A model generated the notes under the pieces. The model saw only the letters and a program-made list of their open reading frames with translations. It was not told where the DNA came from and did not search any database. 64,000 nt of DNA, from positions 1 to 64,000 of the forward strand of contig CAXUKO010000012.1 in NCBI GenBank assembly GCA_964251665.1, in the 5' to 3' direction. Both the position numbers and the translations under genes were made by a program. Below are positions 8,100-15,891 of the stretch, one piece after another (positions within the stretch are counted from its first letter, which is position 1; each line of letters opens with the position of its first letter). The stretch comes from JBBQLG01 sp964251665. GTDB taxonomy: Bacteria; Bacteroidota; Bacteroidia; Cytophagales; Spirosomataceae.

Positions 8100-9599
8100 A
8101 TGAAGCTATTTATTGCCCTCAGCTTTAGCTGGGGGTTTTTATTTGTACTGCCGTCAACCGTATGTCTGGCTCAGGATTTCGCCTGGACGCCCGGTCTGCA
8201 ACGCGCCTACGCCGATCTGCTAAAACTGAAAGTACAGCCCGCCCGGCAGGTTATGCAGGCCGAAACAGGCCCAAATGGCATCAGGCTCTATGTCGAAGAC
8301 TATGCCGATATGCTGACACTGTTGTTTTCGGACGATGACCATGCCTATGATCGTATGGCCGATCACGAAGACAAACGCCTGCAACAACTCCATCAGCTTG
8401 ATCAGACATCGCCCTGGGCGCGGGTAACCGAAGCGGAGGTCCGGCTGCATTGGGCGTTTGTGAAGCTGAAATTCGGTAAAGAAGTGAGTGCCTGCTGGGA
8501 TGTAATCAGAGCCTATAAATTACTCAGCGAAAATCAGAAGCGGTTCCCGACCTTTTTGCCAACCTATAAAGCATTAGGCGTGCTGCACGTTATGGTTGGC
8601 GCAGCACCGGATAAGTACACTTGGGTGGCTCATTTGCTGGGGCTGCAAGGCAATATCAAGATGGGTATGCAGGAGGTCAGGCGGGCACAGCAAGACCCCA
8701 CATTCCGGATGGAGGCTCAGTTGATCGAACTCCTGATCCGGGCCTACGTGCTCCGCTTTACGGATGCAGATACCCATGCGTTACTGTCACTAACCGAGCA
8801 ACAACCCGACAACGCTCTACTGCATTTTTTGGCCGCAGCCATCCAGATGAAAAATGGACAGAGTGAGTCAGCGCGGCTCTTGCTGGCAAATCTTCCGCGA
8901 ACCAGCGCACCCACCTACTTATCCACACCCATTGTTGATAACTTACTGGGCGACATCTATTTACAGAAAGGGCAATTTCCAACAGCATTATCTCACTACC
9001 AACGCTTCCTGGCTCAGTATAAAGGGCAGAATTTCATAAAAGACACCTACTACAAACAGTTTTTATGTTACTGGCTTGCCCACGACGATGTTCACGCCCG
9101 CACCATGATTCAGCGGGTGCCGGCAGCAGGCCGGGCCGTGGTCGAATCCGATAAGGCGGCTGAAAAGTTTGCAGAGAACTTTCTCAAATCCGGCGCAACA
9201 CCCAGGCAGCAGGTATTAATGCGGGCGCGGCTAAGTTGCGATGGCGGCTATTTAGACAGCGCATTGGCTTTCTTACGTCCTTATCCAGAAAACAGTTTTT
9301 CACCGGGTGCTGAACAGGCCGAGTTTAACTACCGGATGGGAAGGATTCAACAGCGTCGGAACGAAACAGATGCCGCTATCCCTTATTTCACGCGGGCTAT
9401 TATGCTAAGCGACGGGCCGGGTGACCTGTCTTTTGGGGCTACGTCGGCGTTACAACTGGGGTACATTTATCAGCAGAAGAAGGATGTAATACGTGCGCGG
9501 CAGTATTTTGAAAAAGCCCTCAGCTACAAACACCACGAATACAAAAACAGCATCGACAACAAGGCACGGGCCGGGCTGAACGGACTGACAACGGAGTAA
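8100..9599 (+). CDS. Exported TPR-repeat protein, function unknown
   Basis: A 499-residue protein with a clear signal peptide (hydrophobic run to about residue 24, ending VCLAQ). The remainder is alpha-helical with tetratricopeptide-like repeats, most evident at about 270-300 (NLLGDIYLQKGQFPTALSHY) and near the end (LQLGYIYQQKKDVIRARQYF). It is probably a periplasmic scaffold. No enzymatic motif is recognised. It lies 59 bp after the zinc-ribbon gene in the same orientation and may be read through from that operon. It is tail to tail with the DUF3298 lipoprotein gene, only 12 bp away. Confidence 0.85.
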   Translation: MKLFIALSFSWGFLFVLPSTVCLAQDFAWTPGLQRAYADLLKLKVQPARQVMQAETGPNGIRLYVEDYADMLTLLFSDDDHAYDRMADHEDKRLQQLHQLDQTSPWARVTEAEVRLHWAFVKLKFGKEVSACWDVIRAYKLLSENQKRFPTFLPTYKALGVLHVMVGAAPDKYTWVAHLLGLQGNIKMGMQEVRRAQQDPTFRMEAQLIELLIRAYVLRFTDADTHALLSLTEQQPDNALLHFLAAAIQMKNGQSESARLLLANLPRTSAPTYLSTPIVDNLLGDIYLQKGQFPTALSHYQRFLAQYKGQNFIKDTYYKQFLCYWLAHDDVHARTMIQRVPAAGRAVVESDKAAEKFAENFLKSGATPRQQVLMRARLSCDGGYLDSALAFLRPYPENSFSPGAEQAEFNYRMGRIQQRRNETDAAIPYFTRAIMLSDGPGDLSFGATSALQLGYIYQQKKDVIRARQYFEKALSYKHHEYKNSIDNKARAGLNGLTTE

Positions 9600-9611
9600 C
9601 TTCTACCTTCT

Positions 9612-10403
9612 TTACTCATTCCGCTTTAACAAAACAGCCAGTTGCTCATAGGGTACAACTACTTCAATCGGCCCAAGCGCATAAGCCGCAATCTCATAGG
9701 AGTTGTAGTAAAAAATAAGCCCGGTTCGACCGGCGGCTATATTTTGAGGGAGAAAAAACTGACCATTCTGCAAGAAATAACCTTCCTCTTCCAGTGAGCG
9801 GGTTGGTTGTATGCCCTGCTTCTCCCGGAATGCCTGCTCGACAATGGGTAGCAGCGCGGTTGTATCAGACACAAAATCGGTGAGGTGGAGCGGCTGACCG
9901 GTATGGCGGTCGAAACTAAGCAGGGTGCGGTAGGTGTTCGGATGCGCCCCGCCCGTGTACGCGTACGTTTCGAGGGCAACCGTTAACGTTTTGGGGTTAG
10001 TGAACACGGTGTCGCTTTTGATGTCAATTTCCCAGCAGCCACCCATCATGCCCACTTCCTGCTGCAGCTGATGATAATCGGCAGCGAGCACATTGGCCGC
10101 TATTTTCAGGTCTGTCTGCGCCTGCGGGTGCTGCGCCAAACTCAGGCTGTCAAGCCATCCCGTCAGGTTGCAGACAATGCGTGACCGTAGGGTGTCGTTG
10201 ATGATATCGGCATGCTGTTCGCCTTCATTAAGCAAGGCATAGTCTGCCCGGACCGATACACCCCGGTTCGTCGTTGTGTCACAGCGCCCGGAACCGGCAT
10301 AAGCAAAATGTTGGTGGATGAGCACAGGTGGCGTACTCGTTCGGGTGAAGAACTGGCAGGCAGAAGCCGCAAATACCAGGTAAAAGAGGAAACAGCAACG
10401 CAT
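9612..10403 (-). CDS. Lipoprotein with DUF4163/DUF3298 domains
   Basis: The N terminus (MRCCFLFYLVFAASAC) carries a lipobox with the modified cysteine near residue 16, so the 263-residue product is probably a membrane-anchored lipoprotein. The middle (about 45-160) matches the DUF4163/PdaC-like N-terminal module, and the C-terminal ~90 residues (YTGGAHPNTYRTLLSFDRHTG, then a GLIFYYNSYEIAAYALGPIEV core) match DUF3298, as in RsiV and PdaC-type envelope proteins. RsiV relatives bind lysozyme, but that role cannot be assumed here. The gene is isolated, followed on the far side by a 160-bp gap and then the LytTR regulator gene. Confidence 0.85.
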   Translation of the reverse strand: MRCCFLFYLVFAASACQFFTRTSTPPVLIHQHFAYAGSGRCDTTTNRGVSVRADYALLNEGEQHADIINDTLRSRIVCNLTGWLDSLSLAQHPQAQTDLKIAANVLAADYHQLQQEVGMMGGCWEIDIKSDTVFTNPKTLTVALETYAYTGGAHPNTYRTLLSFDRHTGQPLHLTDFVSDTTALLPIVEQAFREKQGIQPTRSLEEEGYFLQNGQFFLPQNIAAGRTGLIFYYNSYEIAAYALGPIEVVVPYEQLAVLLKRNE

Positions 10404-10563
10404 TGGTAATAACCGCGATTAGTTAGGCAAAGTACGGCCTTTGGCTTCGGTTTGCCTAACTAAAAATAGGGATCGGTGGTTTATATTCCGGTGCTGCGGC
10501 TGTTCGGCATTTGTATCAGACGTTGTTATGCCGCCTTACCGAAACATAAACCACCTATACTCT

Positions 10564-11295
10564 CTACAGACTCAATAGTTCTTTAAATCGGATAGCCTGC
10601 CGACGGCTGATTTCAATCTTGTCGCCCCCCCGCAGCGTTACCAGTAATCCTCCACTGAACCAGGGTTCAATTTTGTCGATCCATTGCAGGTTGATGATGT
10701 GTTTACGGTTCGCCCGGAAAAAGGTGGCTTCGTCCAGGCGGTCTTCCAGCGCATTCAGCGACTTCAGCACTAATGGCTTCTGATCATCGAAATACAGCCG
10801 GACGTAATTGCCCATCGACTCGAACAACCGTACTTTACCGAGTTTTACGAACCAGCATTTTTCGCCATCCTTCACAAACACCTGATCATTTTCGCCGAGT
10901 ACCTTGGTCGATGTGCGTACCGGTGAGTCGGGCGAGTGCGGTTGCCGTTCTTCCTCAACGCGGTGAATGGCTTCCGTCAGCCGATGGAGTTCGACGGGCT
11001 TGAGCAGGTAGTCCAACGCATTAAATTCAAACGCCTTAATGGCGTACTCGTCGTAGGCCGTTGTAAAAATCACTTCCGGTGCCTTGCCTTCGATGGATTC
11101 GAGTAGTTCAAACCCGTTTTTGCCCGGCATCTGAATATCCAGAAACAGCAGATCGGGTTGCAACTCATCAATAAGTTTAAGGCCTTCGTCGGCATTGGCC
11201 GCTTCGCCAACGATATCTACTTTTGGAAAATTCTCCAGCAACCGGCGAAGTTCGTTCCGGGCCAGCCGCTCATCATCAATTAGTAGTGTACGCAT
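10564..11295 (-). CDS. LytTR-type response regulator
   Basis: The REC domain occupies residues 1-120, with the acidic pair D7/D8, phospho-acceptor D53 in LFLDIQMPG, and the conserved lysine in LLKPVEL. A linker (~120-140) leads to a LytTR DNA-binding domain (~145-243) containing ANRKHIINLQWI and the C-terminal EISRRQAIRFKELL. The protein has 243 residues, typical of AlgR/LytR regulators. It is downstream of and co-oriented with the LytS-like kinase gene, and the pair presumably form one two-component system. The 77 bp between them hold a palindromic repeat. Targets are unknown. Confidence 0.96.
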   Translation of the reverse strand: MRTLLIDDERLARNELRRLLENFPKVDIVGEAANADEGLKLIDELQPDLLFLDIQMPGKNGFELLESIEGKAPEVIFTTAYDEYAIKAFEFNALDYLLKPVELHRLTEAIHRVEEERQPHSPDSPVRTSTKVLGENDQVFVKDGEKCWFVKLGKVRLFESMGNYVRLYFDDQKPLVLKSLNALEDRLDEATFFRANRKHIINLQWIDKIEPWFSGGLLVTLRGGDKIEISRRQAIRFKELLSL

Positions 11296-11300
11296 AAGAG

Positions 11301-11396
11301 AAAGTAAGGGATAAGTCGGTAAGGAGTAAGTTGATAAGTCAGTAAGTGGCTGCGCCTAAGTCGGTAAGTGACTTACTGACTTACCGACTTATTAAC
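11301..11396. repeat. Intergenic palindromic repeat, family A copy 1
   Basis: An inverted repeat built from the unit AAGTCGGTAAGT/AAGTCAGTAAGT around the central block TAAGTGGCTGCGCCTAAGTC. The left arm ATAAGTCGGTAAG is answered by CTTACCGACTTATT on the right. Nearly the same block recurs at 23743-23835, and a diverged form at 33374-33446. It fills the space between the kinase and regulator genes. Confidence 0.85.
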
Positions 11397-12452
11397 TCGT
11401 TTAAACATGCCTTCCGATTGTAAAGGAATTGTCACCTCGGCGCAGACCACCTCGGGCGTGTCCTGAATTATTTCAAAACCGGCTTCGGGACCATAAAGTA
11501 GTTCGAGTCGCTGGGCTGTGTTTTTCAGACCGAAGCCACCGGATTCTTCTTTATCACCCAACACGCCGGTATTGCGGATACGAATATGAAAGTTTGACGT
11601 CTGTTCATCATCCACCCAACTGGTGAGTTCCACGAAGCCACCGCCTACCGCCCTGGAAACACCATGCTTGATAGCGTTTTCGACCAGCGTTTGCAGCATC
11701 ATGGGGGGAACTTGCAAATACAGGGTGCGCGGGTCGAGGTTAATACGGCTGGTGAGCCGGTCTTCGTAACGGACTTTTTCGAGTGCCAGATAATCTTCAA
11801 CTGTTTTGATCTCTTCGCGCAGTTCAACGGTTTTCCGGCGGTCAGCCAGCAACGAATTGCGGAGAATATTGGAGAGTTGGGTAACCGCCTGCTGGGCTTT
11901 TTCGGGATTCTCGAATACCAGCGCCCGGATGCTGTTCAGGGCATTGAAGACAAAGTGTGGATTCAACTGGGAGCGCAGGACTTTGGCTTCAGTTTCGCGG
12001 ATGGATGTTTTCAGGAGTATCTTTTCGATTTCGGCGTCGCGGCTACGCTCCACGTAATGATAAGCCGTATAGCTCAACACCCACGCCAGCATCGACTTTC
12101 CCCAACTATCGATGTAACCCAACACCAGAAACGGCTCTTCTTTCAGGTATTTGGGCACTAACTTCAAGTCGATGGGCAGGTTAATCAGTGTCATCAGACA
12201 GGCCAGTACCAGCACCGATACCAGCACCCGGGGTACTAGTCGGAAAATTGGCAACTTGACCCAATTCCAGCGACGTACCATAAGTCGGTACAGATGTGTC
12301 AGCGAGATAGCCAGAAAAATGTTGGTCAGCGCGAAGTAAAAGTAATCGCCGTTCGCATCGGAGTCGTCAAACCAGAACATGATATATTCGGTCATGATGA
12401 GGAGCGTCCACCCGACGATCTGACAAAACCAATACATGCGTTGCTTTGACAT
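11373..12452 (-). CDS. LytS/YehU-type sensor histidine kinase
   Basis: A 359-residue inner-membrane kinase. Four hydrophobic segments span about residues 8-25, 38-58, 74-92 and 113-132, followed by a short coiled coil. The His_kinase domain has the phospho-acceptor H166 in the characteristic SQLNPHFVFNALNSIRAL. An HATPase_c domain follows, with LVENAIKHGV (N-box) and GGFGLKNTAQRLELLYG (G-box). The domain order is that of kinases that pair with LytTR regulators, and that partner is immediately downstream. The C-terminal codons lie inside the family A palindromic repeat (from 11373), so the repeat contributes to or closely abuts the end of the coding sequence. Confidence 0.95.
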   Translation of the reverse strand: MSKQRMYWFCQIVGWTLLIMTEYIMFWFDDSDANGDYFYFALTNIFLAISLTHLYRLMVRRWNWVKLPIFRLVPRVLVSVLVLACLMTLINLPIDLKLVPKYLKEEPFLVLGYIDSWGKSMLAWVLSYTAYHYVERSRDAEIEKILLKTSIRETEAKVLRSQLNPHFVFNALNSIRALVFENPEKAQQAVTQLSNILRNSLLADRRKTVELREEIKTVEDYLALEKVRYEDRLTSRINLDPRTLYLQVPPMMLQTLVENAIKHGVSRAVGGGFVELTSWVDDEQTSNFHIRIRNTGVLGDKEESGGFGLKNTAQRLELLYGPEAGFEIIQDTPEVVCAEVTIPLQSEGMFKRVNKSVSQ

Positions 12453-12600
12453 ACTTTTTACTTCTGCTGCTACGAGGCAGAAAACGAATGTACGGCAAAT
12501 TGAAAAAAAAAGGGGGCGGATTACACGAGTGGGATATTTCAGTTACCAGCTACCCATGGCCGATTATCAATGGTTAAGCGGGATGTATCAATTGGATACA

Positions 12601-13260
12601 TTACTGCGCCAGCGCCAGCGTCAGCAGATGGGTGCTATCATTGGCAAGATCGATGGTAAACTGTTTGGTGTCGTAGCTATAGCAAAGCCGGTAGAGACAG
12701 AGGTTACTATGCTCATACTGATCCATACTGGCGAGCGGCTCATGCATGAGCCACGTCAGCAGGATACGAATGGCCCGGCCATGCATGGCAATCAGCACCG
12801 GGTTTTCTTCGGGGCGGGACAGAATAAGGTCGATAACCGGTTGCTGCCGCACTACCACCTGAGCGGGACTTTCGCCATCGGTACTGGGTCTGTCGGTCTG
12901 ACCGGCAGCCCAACTCTCAATCAGGCTCCGGTAGTATTCATTATCCAGATTACCGGGAATCTTGCCTTCCATTACGCCCCAGCTGATCTCATTCAGACCG
13001 GCGTAGCTTTCGTAAGGGATGCCAAGCTCCAGAAACGGCTCGACGGTCTGAAGAGTACGCTTGAGTTTGGAAGTATAAATTTTGGAGAACGGTACGTGCT
13101 GATACGCCTGAAAAAAGGCCTGCGCCTGTGCCCGCCCCATTGCGTTCAGATCTGCGTCGACACCGCTACCCTGAACAATGCCCTGGCGGTTATAATCGGT
13201 TTCGCCGTGGCGAATGAGGTATATTATTTTTTGTGTCAAGCCCGTAGCTTTGGCGTACAT
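12601..13260 (-). CDS. Histidine phosphatase (phosphoglycerate-mutase-like)
   Basis: About 219 residues. It opens with YLIRHGETDYNRQG, the catalytic RHG motif of the branch 1 histidine-phosphatase superfamily. The second conserved histidine is in VLIAMHGRAIRILL. Family members include cofactor-dependent phosphoglycerate mutase, alpha-ribazole phosphatase (CobC) and general sugar phosphatases; the sequence alone does not decide which. ATG at 13260 is preferred: the longer frame opens on TTG, and a TATTTTTG promoter element overlaps that extension. Divergent from the thioesterase gene, with only 44 bp between the two starts. Confidence 0.93.
   Translation of the reverse strand: MYAKATGLTQKIIYLIRHGETDYNRQGIVQGSGVDADLNAMGRAQAQAFFQAYQHVPFSKIYTSKLKRTLQTVEPFLELGIPYESYAGLNEISWGVMEGKIPGNLDNEYYRSLIESWAAGQTDRPSTDGESPAQVVVRQQPVIDLILSRPEENPVLIAMHGRAIRILLTWLMHEPLASMDQYEHSNLCLYRLCYSYDTKQFTIDLANDSTHLLTLALAQ
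13245..13252 (+). promoter_or_regulatory. Possible -7 element for the thioesterase/menF unit
   Basis: TAGCTTTG matches TAnnTTTG and lies 53 bp before the ATG at 13305, just inside the 5' end of the divergent phosphatase gene. The spacing to the nearest upstream TTTG (13230-13233) is shorter than usual. Confidence 0.35.
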
Positions 13261-13278
13261 TTCCCCGCAATTTGGGTG

Positions 13279-13286
13279 CAAAAATA
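13279..13286 (-). promoter_or_regulatory. Possible -7 element for the phosphatase gene
   Basis: On the minus strand this reads TATTTTTG, a match to TAnnTTTG. It lies 18 bp upstream of the ATG at 13260, so transcription would begin just ahead of that codon and exclude the upstream TTG start. Confidence 0.38.
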
Positions 13287-13304
13287 CGCAAAAACCCCTG
13301 AAAA

Positions 13305-13721
13305 ATGAAAGCTAATTTTGATCTCAGTAACCTCGACTTTATCCATAACCAATCTATTACCCAACAACTCGGCATAGAGTTTACCGAAGCGGGAGAAGGC
13401 TACCTTACAGCCCGTATGCCGGTGGACCACCGTACGCATCAGCCTTTTGGCATTCTGCACGGGGGCGCATCGGTTGTACTGGCCGAATCGCTCGGGAGCG
13501 TGGCTTCGTTCATGCTTCTGGATGACCCCGTTAAACAGCGGGCGGTTGGCCTGGAAATTAACGCCAATCACCTGCGATCAGTCCGGGACGGCTGGGTGTA
13601 TGGCCGCTGCACACCCATTCACATCGGGCGCACCACGCACGTATGGGACATTCGGATTACGGATGAAAACGGAAAATTGGTCTGTGTGAGTCGGCTTACC
13701 ATCGCTATTATTTCGGCATAG
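13305..13721 (+). CDS. Hotdog-fold thioesterase, probable DHNA-CoA hydrolase (MenI-like)
   Basis: A 138-residue PaaI/YbgC-class hotdog protein. HQPFGILHGGASVVLAESLGS carries the HGG motif and the catalytic Glu of the PaaI/4HBT-II type. This family includes MenI/YdiI, which release 1,4-dihydroxy-2-naphthoate from its CoA ester in menaquinone synthesis. The downstream co-oriented gene is isochorismate synthase, the first committed menaquinone enzyme, which supports the MenI assignment by context. The family is broad and another acyl-CoA substrate remains possible. A 202-bp gap with a long inverted repeat separates it from menF. Confidence 0.88.
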   Translation: MKANFDLSNLDFIHNQSITQQLGIEFTEAGEGYLTARMPVDHRTHQPFGILHGGASVVLAESLGSVASFMLLDDPVKQRAVGLEINANHLRSVRDGWVYGRCTPIHIGRTTHVWDIRITDENGKLVCVSRLTIAIISA

Positions 13722-13732
13722 ATGGGATGGCC

Positions 13733-13857
13733 CTCGGATTGGGCAGATGCCTGTAGCAGCGCGGATAAACGGGGCCGCCCGCGCGGACGGATTAAGAGAA
13801 CGATTTTAAGAATCCGCCCTTATCCGCGCTGCCGCAGGCATCCGCCCAATCCGCGAG
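13733..13857. repeat. Long imperfect inverted repeat between thioesterase gene and menF
   Basis: The left arm 13733-13768 is answered by the right arm 13820-13857 with very few mismatches (e.g. GATGCCTGTAGCAGCGCGGA against the complement of TCCGCGCTGCCGCAGGCATC). Shorter inner arms (GGACGGATT and AATCCGCCC) extend the fold. There is no T-run, so it looks more like a REP/MITE-type palindrome than a simple terminator. Confidence 0.85.
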
Positions 13858-13923
13858 CCAACATTTAGCACAAAAACGCTCGACAATCTGTTACCCCATC
13901 AGATCAATCAGCCACCGGCGCTC

Positions 13924-15159
13924 ATGCAATCCGATTACGCTTCTTCATCGACCCTCGTAACTGAATACACCAGTCAACACCTCTGGCAGGCCGCTTATGA
14001 ATCGGGCTGTCCCGTAGCGTTGTGGCGACTGCCAAACCGAACCGAAAAGCACCTGATTGTTCATTTCGATGATACAGTACTGGAGGTCGATGCCGATCTG
14101 GAGGAATTACCGGCGGGTTTCGCCGTGAGTCCGTTTACGAATCCAGAATTGGGTAAAACGCTGTTTTTGCGGGCTGACGCCCATTTTGTGATTGGCGAAC
14201 GGGGTGAGATCGAATCGGAGATATTAGTGTCCAATGAAGCCGCCGACCGGTTCCGACGTACACTTGATGCCGTAGCGGCCCAACCCACACGACCGGTTCG
14301 CCCCCTACCCTACGCCACCGAACACCCCGATCCCAACGACCGGCAGCGCTACCTGAACGCCGTGACTGACGCCGTGACGCGGATGAAGCGCGGTGAGTTT
14401 CGGAAAGTGGTTTTATCGCGCACAAAAACAGTGGTATTTAACGAAACTCCTGATGTCGTTCAGATCGTGGAGCAACTTGGCACTGCGTATCCACATGCCT
14501 TTATCTCGGCGGTCTGGTTGCCTGACATTGATCAGGTCTGGATTAGTGCTACCCCCGAGCGGTTGGTCAGCGTTGATGCCAACGCCATTTTTCGTACGGT
14601 AGCCCTGGCGGGTACGCAGTCGGCGTTTGCGCCCGATGGCCACAAAAAGACCGTGACAGAGGCCACCTGGACCCATAAAGAAATTGAAGAGCAGGCATTG
14701 GTTTGTCGCTACATTATCGAATGTTTCAAGCGAATTCGGTTGCGCGAATACGTGGAGGAAGGTCCAAAAACGATTGTAGCGGGCAATTTGATGCACCTCC
14801 GCACAGACTTTTCCGTTGATACGCAGGCCGTTAAGTTTCCCCAGTTGGGCACTGTTATGCTCCGCCTGCTACACCCAACTTCGGCCGTGTGCGGTATGCC
14901 GCGCGAAACGGCTCTCCGCTTTATTGAGCAGCACGAAACGCATGCCCGCGAGTTGTACAGCGGCTTTCTGGGACCCGTTCATATTGAAAACGAAAGTAAT
15001 TTATTTGTTCACCTGCGCTGCCTGAAACTGGAAGGCGATACCGCTACCCTGTATGCCGGAGCGGGACTAACCGAGGATTCGGTGCCGGAGCGGGAATGGC
15101 TCGAAACCGAAATGAAATGCGGTACATTGCTAAATGTATTGCGGCCAGCTACCCGGTAA
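13924..15159 (+). CDS. menF: Isochorismate synthase (chorismate-binding family)
   Basis: Converts chorismate to isochorismate for menaquinone, or in other organisms for siderophores. It has 411 residues; the catalytic chorismate-binding domain fills the C-terminal two thirds. Family motifs: MKRGEFRKVVLSRTK (with the conserved Lys), ISATPERLVS, ALAGT, and the Mg-binding and active-site stretch ETALRFIEQHETHARELYSGFLGP, ending in GAGLTEDSVPEREWLETEMKC. No siderophore NRPS genes are nearby and a menaquinone-type thioesterase precedes it, so the MenF role is more likely than EntC. Followed by a strong terminator. Confidence 0.94.
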   Translation: MQSDYASSSTLVTEYTSQHLWQAAYESGCPVALWRLPNRTEKHLIVHFDDTVLEVDADLEELPAGFAVSPFTNPELGKTLFLRADAHFVIGERGEIESEILVSNEAADRFRRTLDAVAAQPTRPVRPLPYATEHPDPNDRQRYLNAVTDAVTRMKRGEFRKVVLSRTKTVVFNETPDVVQIVEQLGTAYPHAFISAVWLPDIDQVWISATPERLVSVDANAIFRTVALAGTQSAFAPDGHKKTVTEATWTHKEIEEQALVCRYIIECFKRIRLREYVEEGPKTIVAGNLMHLRTDFSVDTQAVKFPQLGTVMLRLLHPTSAVCGMPRETALRFIEQHETHARELYSGFLGPVHIENESNLFVHLRCLKLEGDTATLYAGAGLTEDSVPEREWLETEMKCGTLLNVLRPATR

Positions 15160-15180
15160 ACCGAAGACTCCTTTAACCGA

Positions 15181-15213
15181 AAAAGCCGCTGATCAGTAAT
15201 CAGCGGCTTTTTG
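15181..15213 (+). terminator. Rho-independent terminator after menF
   Basis: A perfect 13-bp stem (AAAAGCCGCTGAT with ATCAGCGGCTTTT), short loop and T tail, 21 bp after the menF stop. The symmetric A/T flanks mean it could also stop minus-strand transcripts coming from 15227. Confidence 0.88.
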
Positions 15214-15226
15214 CGTAAATAACTAT

Positions 15227-15406
15227 TCAGGCATCTGGTATATCGCCACCTTCGGCGGGTTCGTTGGGGGCGTTGTTGCCTCCATTCTGCCCTTCGGTAC
15301 GGTCGCCCTGCGCACTGGCCGCTGACGATTGAGTATCATTATCAAGTGTGGTATCGGGTTCGCTGGCCTGTGATCGTTCGTCCGGCTCGGTTTGTGTAGG
15401 CGTCAT
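15227..15406 (-). CDS. Small acidic, probably disordered protein (59 aa)
   Basis: A short open frame encoding 59 residues with no hydrophobic core. It begins MTPTQTEPDERSQASEPDTT, is rich in Thr, Glu, Asp, Asn, Gly and Pro, and ends PNEPAEGGDIPDA. The composition indicates an intrinsically disordered protein. It lies 19 bp downstream of the 97-residue acidic protein gene, whose N terminus (TTDPNTSPTLIPTDPNEGG) has a similar Thr/Pro/Asp style, so the two may be paralogues co-transcribed from upstream of 15719. Support is composition, adjacency and an intact frame between an ATG and a stop directly before a terminator. I know no family for it. Confidence 0.6.
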   Translation of the reverse strand: MTPTQTEPDERSQASEPDTTLDNDTQSSAASAQGDRTEGQNGGNNAPNEPAEGGDIPDA

Positions 15407-15425
15407 GGTTCGTTAATTAAGTTGG

Positions 15426-15719
15426 CTATAAATCGTCATCAAGATCATCATCTACATCATCATCAAGCGGGGCACCTTCGATAACGTCGTCGTCGCTGGG
15501 ATCTAAATCCGCGTCGACATCTTCATCAATATCCATATCGTCCTCGGCATCCATGTCATCTTCGGCAAAATCATCACCAAGCTCATCGTCATCAAGGTCT
15601 TGTGGATCGCCGTAGCCAGCGGTTGCACCTGAACCGGTATTGTCGAAAGCGGCTCCCCCTTCGTTGGGGTCCGTTGGAATAAGTGTCGGGCTGGTATTTG
15701 GATCAGTAGTCATGGTCAT
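15426..15719 (-). CDS. Highly acidic Asp-rich disordered protein (97 aa)
   Basis: Of 97 residues, the C-terminal 55 are dominated by Asp, with some Glu, in runs such as LDDDELGDDFAEDDMDAEDD and a C-terminal DDDVDDDLDDDL. The N terminus is a Thr/Pro/Asp/Gly-rich linker. No signal peptide or folded domain is evident. Such strongly anionic tails can bind calcium or basic proteins or mimic nucleic acid; none of this is shown here. The frame is uninterrupted, but repetitive GAY codons can create chance open frames. ATG at 15719 or at 15713 (MTTDPN) are both possible. It is followed 19 bp later by the 59-residue acidic protein gene. Confidence 0.65.
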   Translation of the reverse strand: MTMTTDPNTSPTLIPTDPNEGGAAFDNTGSGATAGYGDPQDLDDDELGDDFAEDDMDAEDDMDIDEDVDADLDPSDDDVIEGAPLDDDVDDDLDDDL

Positions 15720-15858
15720 ATTCTTTTCTTAAAGGTGAGCACTCAAGTTAACTGCATTTTGCCCTCATATAACCTGTCTCTGGCCTGAAGGTTGGCCAAT
15801 ACCTACAGGAACTGAGGGAATGGTTCTACGCTTACTAATCTATTAACAGCGTGGACTG

Positions 15859-15866
15859 TAGCTTTG
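15859..15866 (+). promoter_or_regulatory. Likely -7 element of the GH130 gene
   Basis: TAGCTTTG matches TAnnTTTG, 25 bp upstream of the ATG at 15892, implying a leader of about 20 nt. No clear -33 TTG is seen. Confidence 0.4.
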
Positions 15867-15891
15867 TCTGCTCATTGTACTCGACTCATTT

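Noticed and set aside
12436..13308. A 290-codon open frame on the plus strand
   Set aside because: It is antisense to the histidine phosphatase gene, whose RHGE motif and family pattern are clear; the plus-strand product has no domain and no leader.
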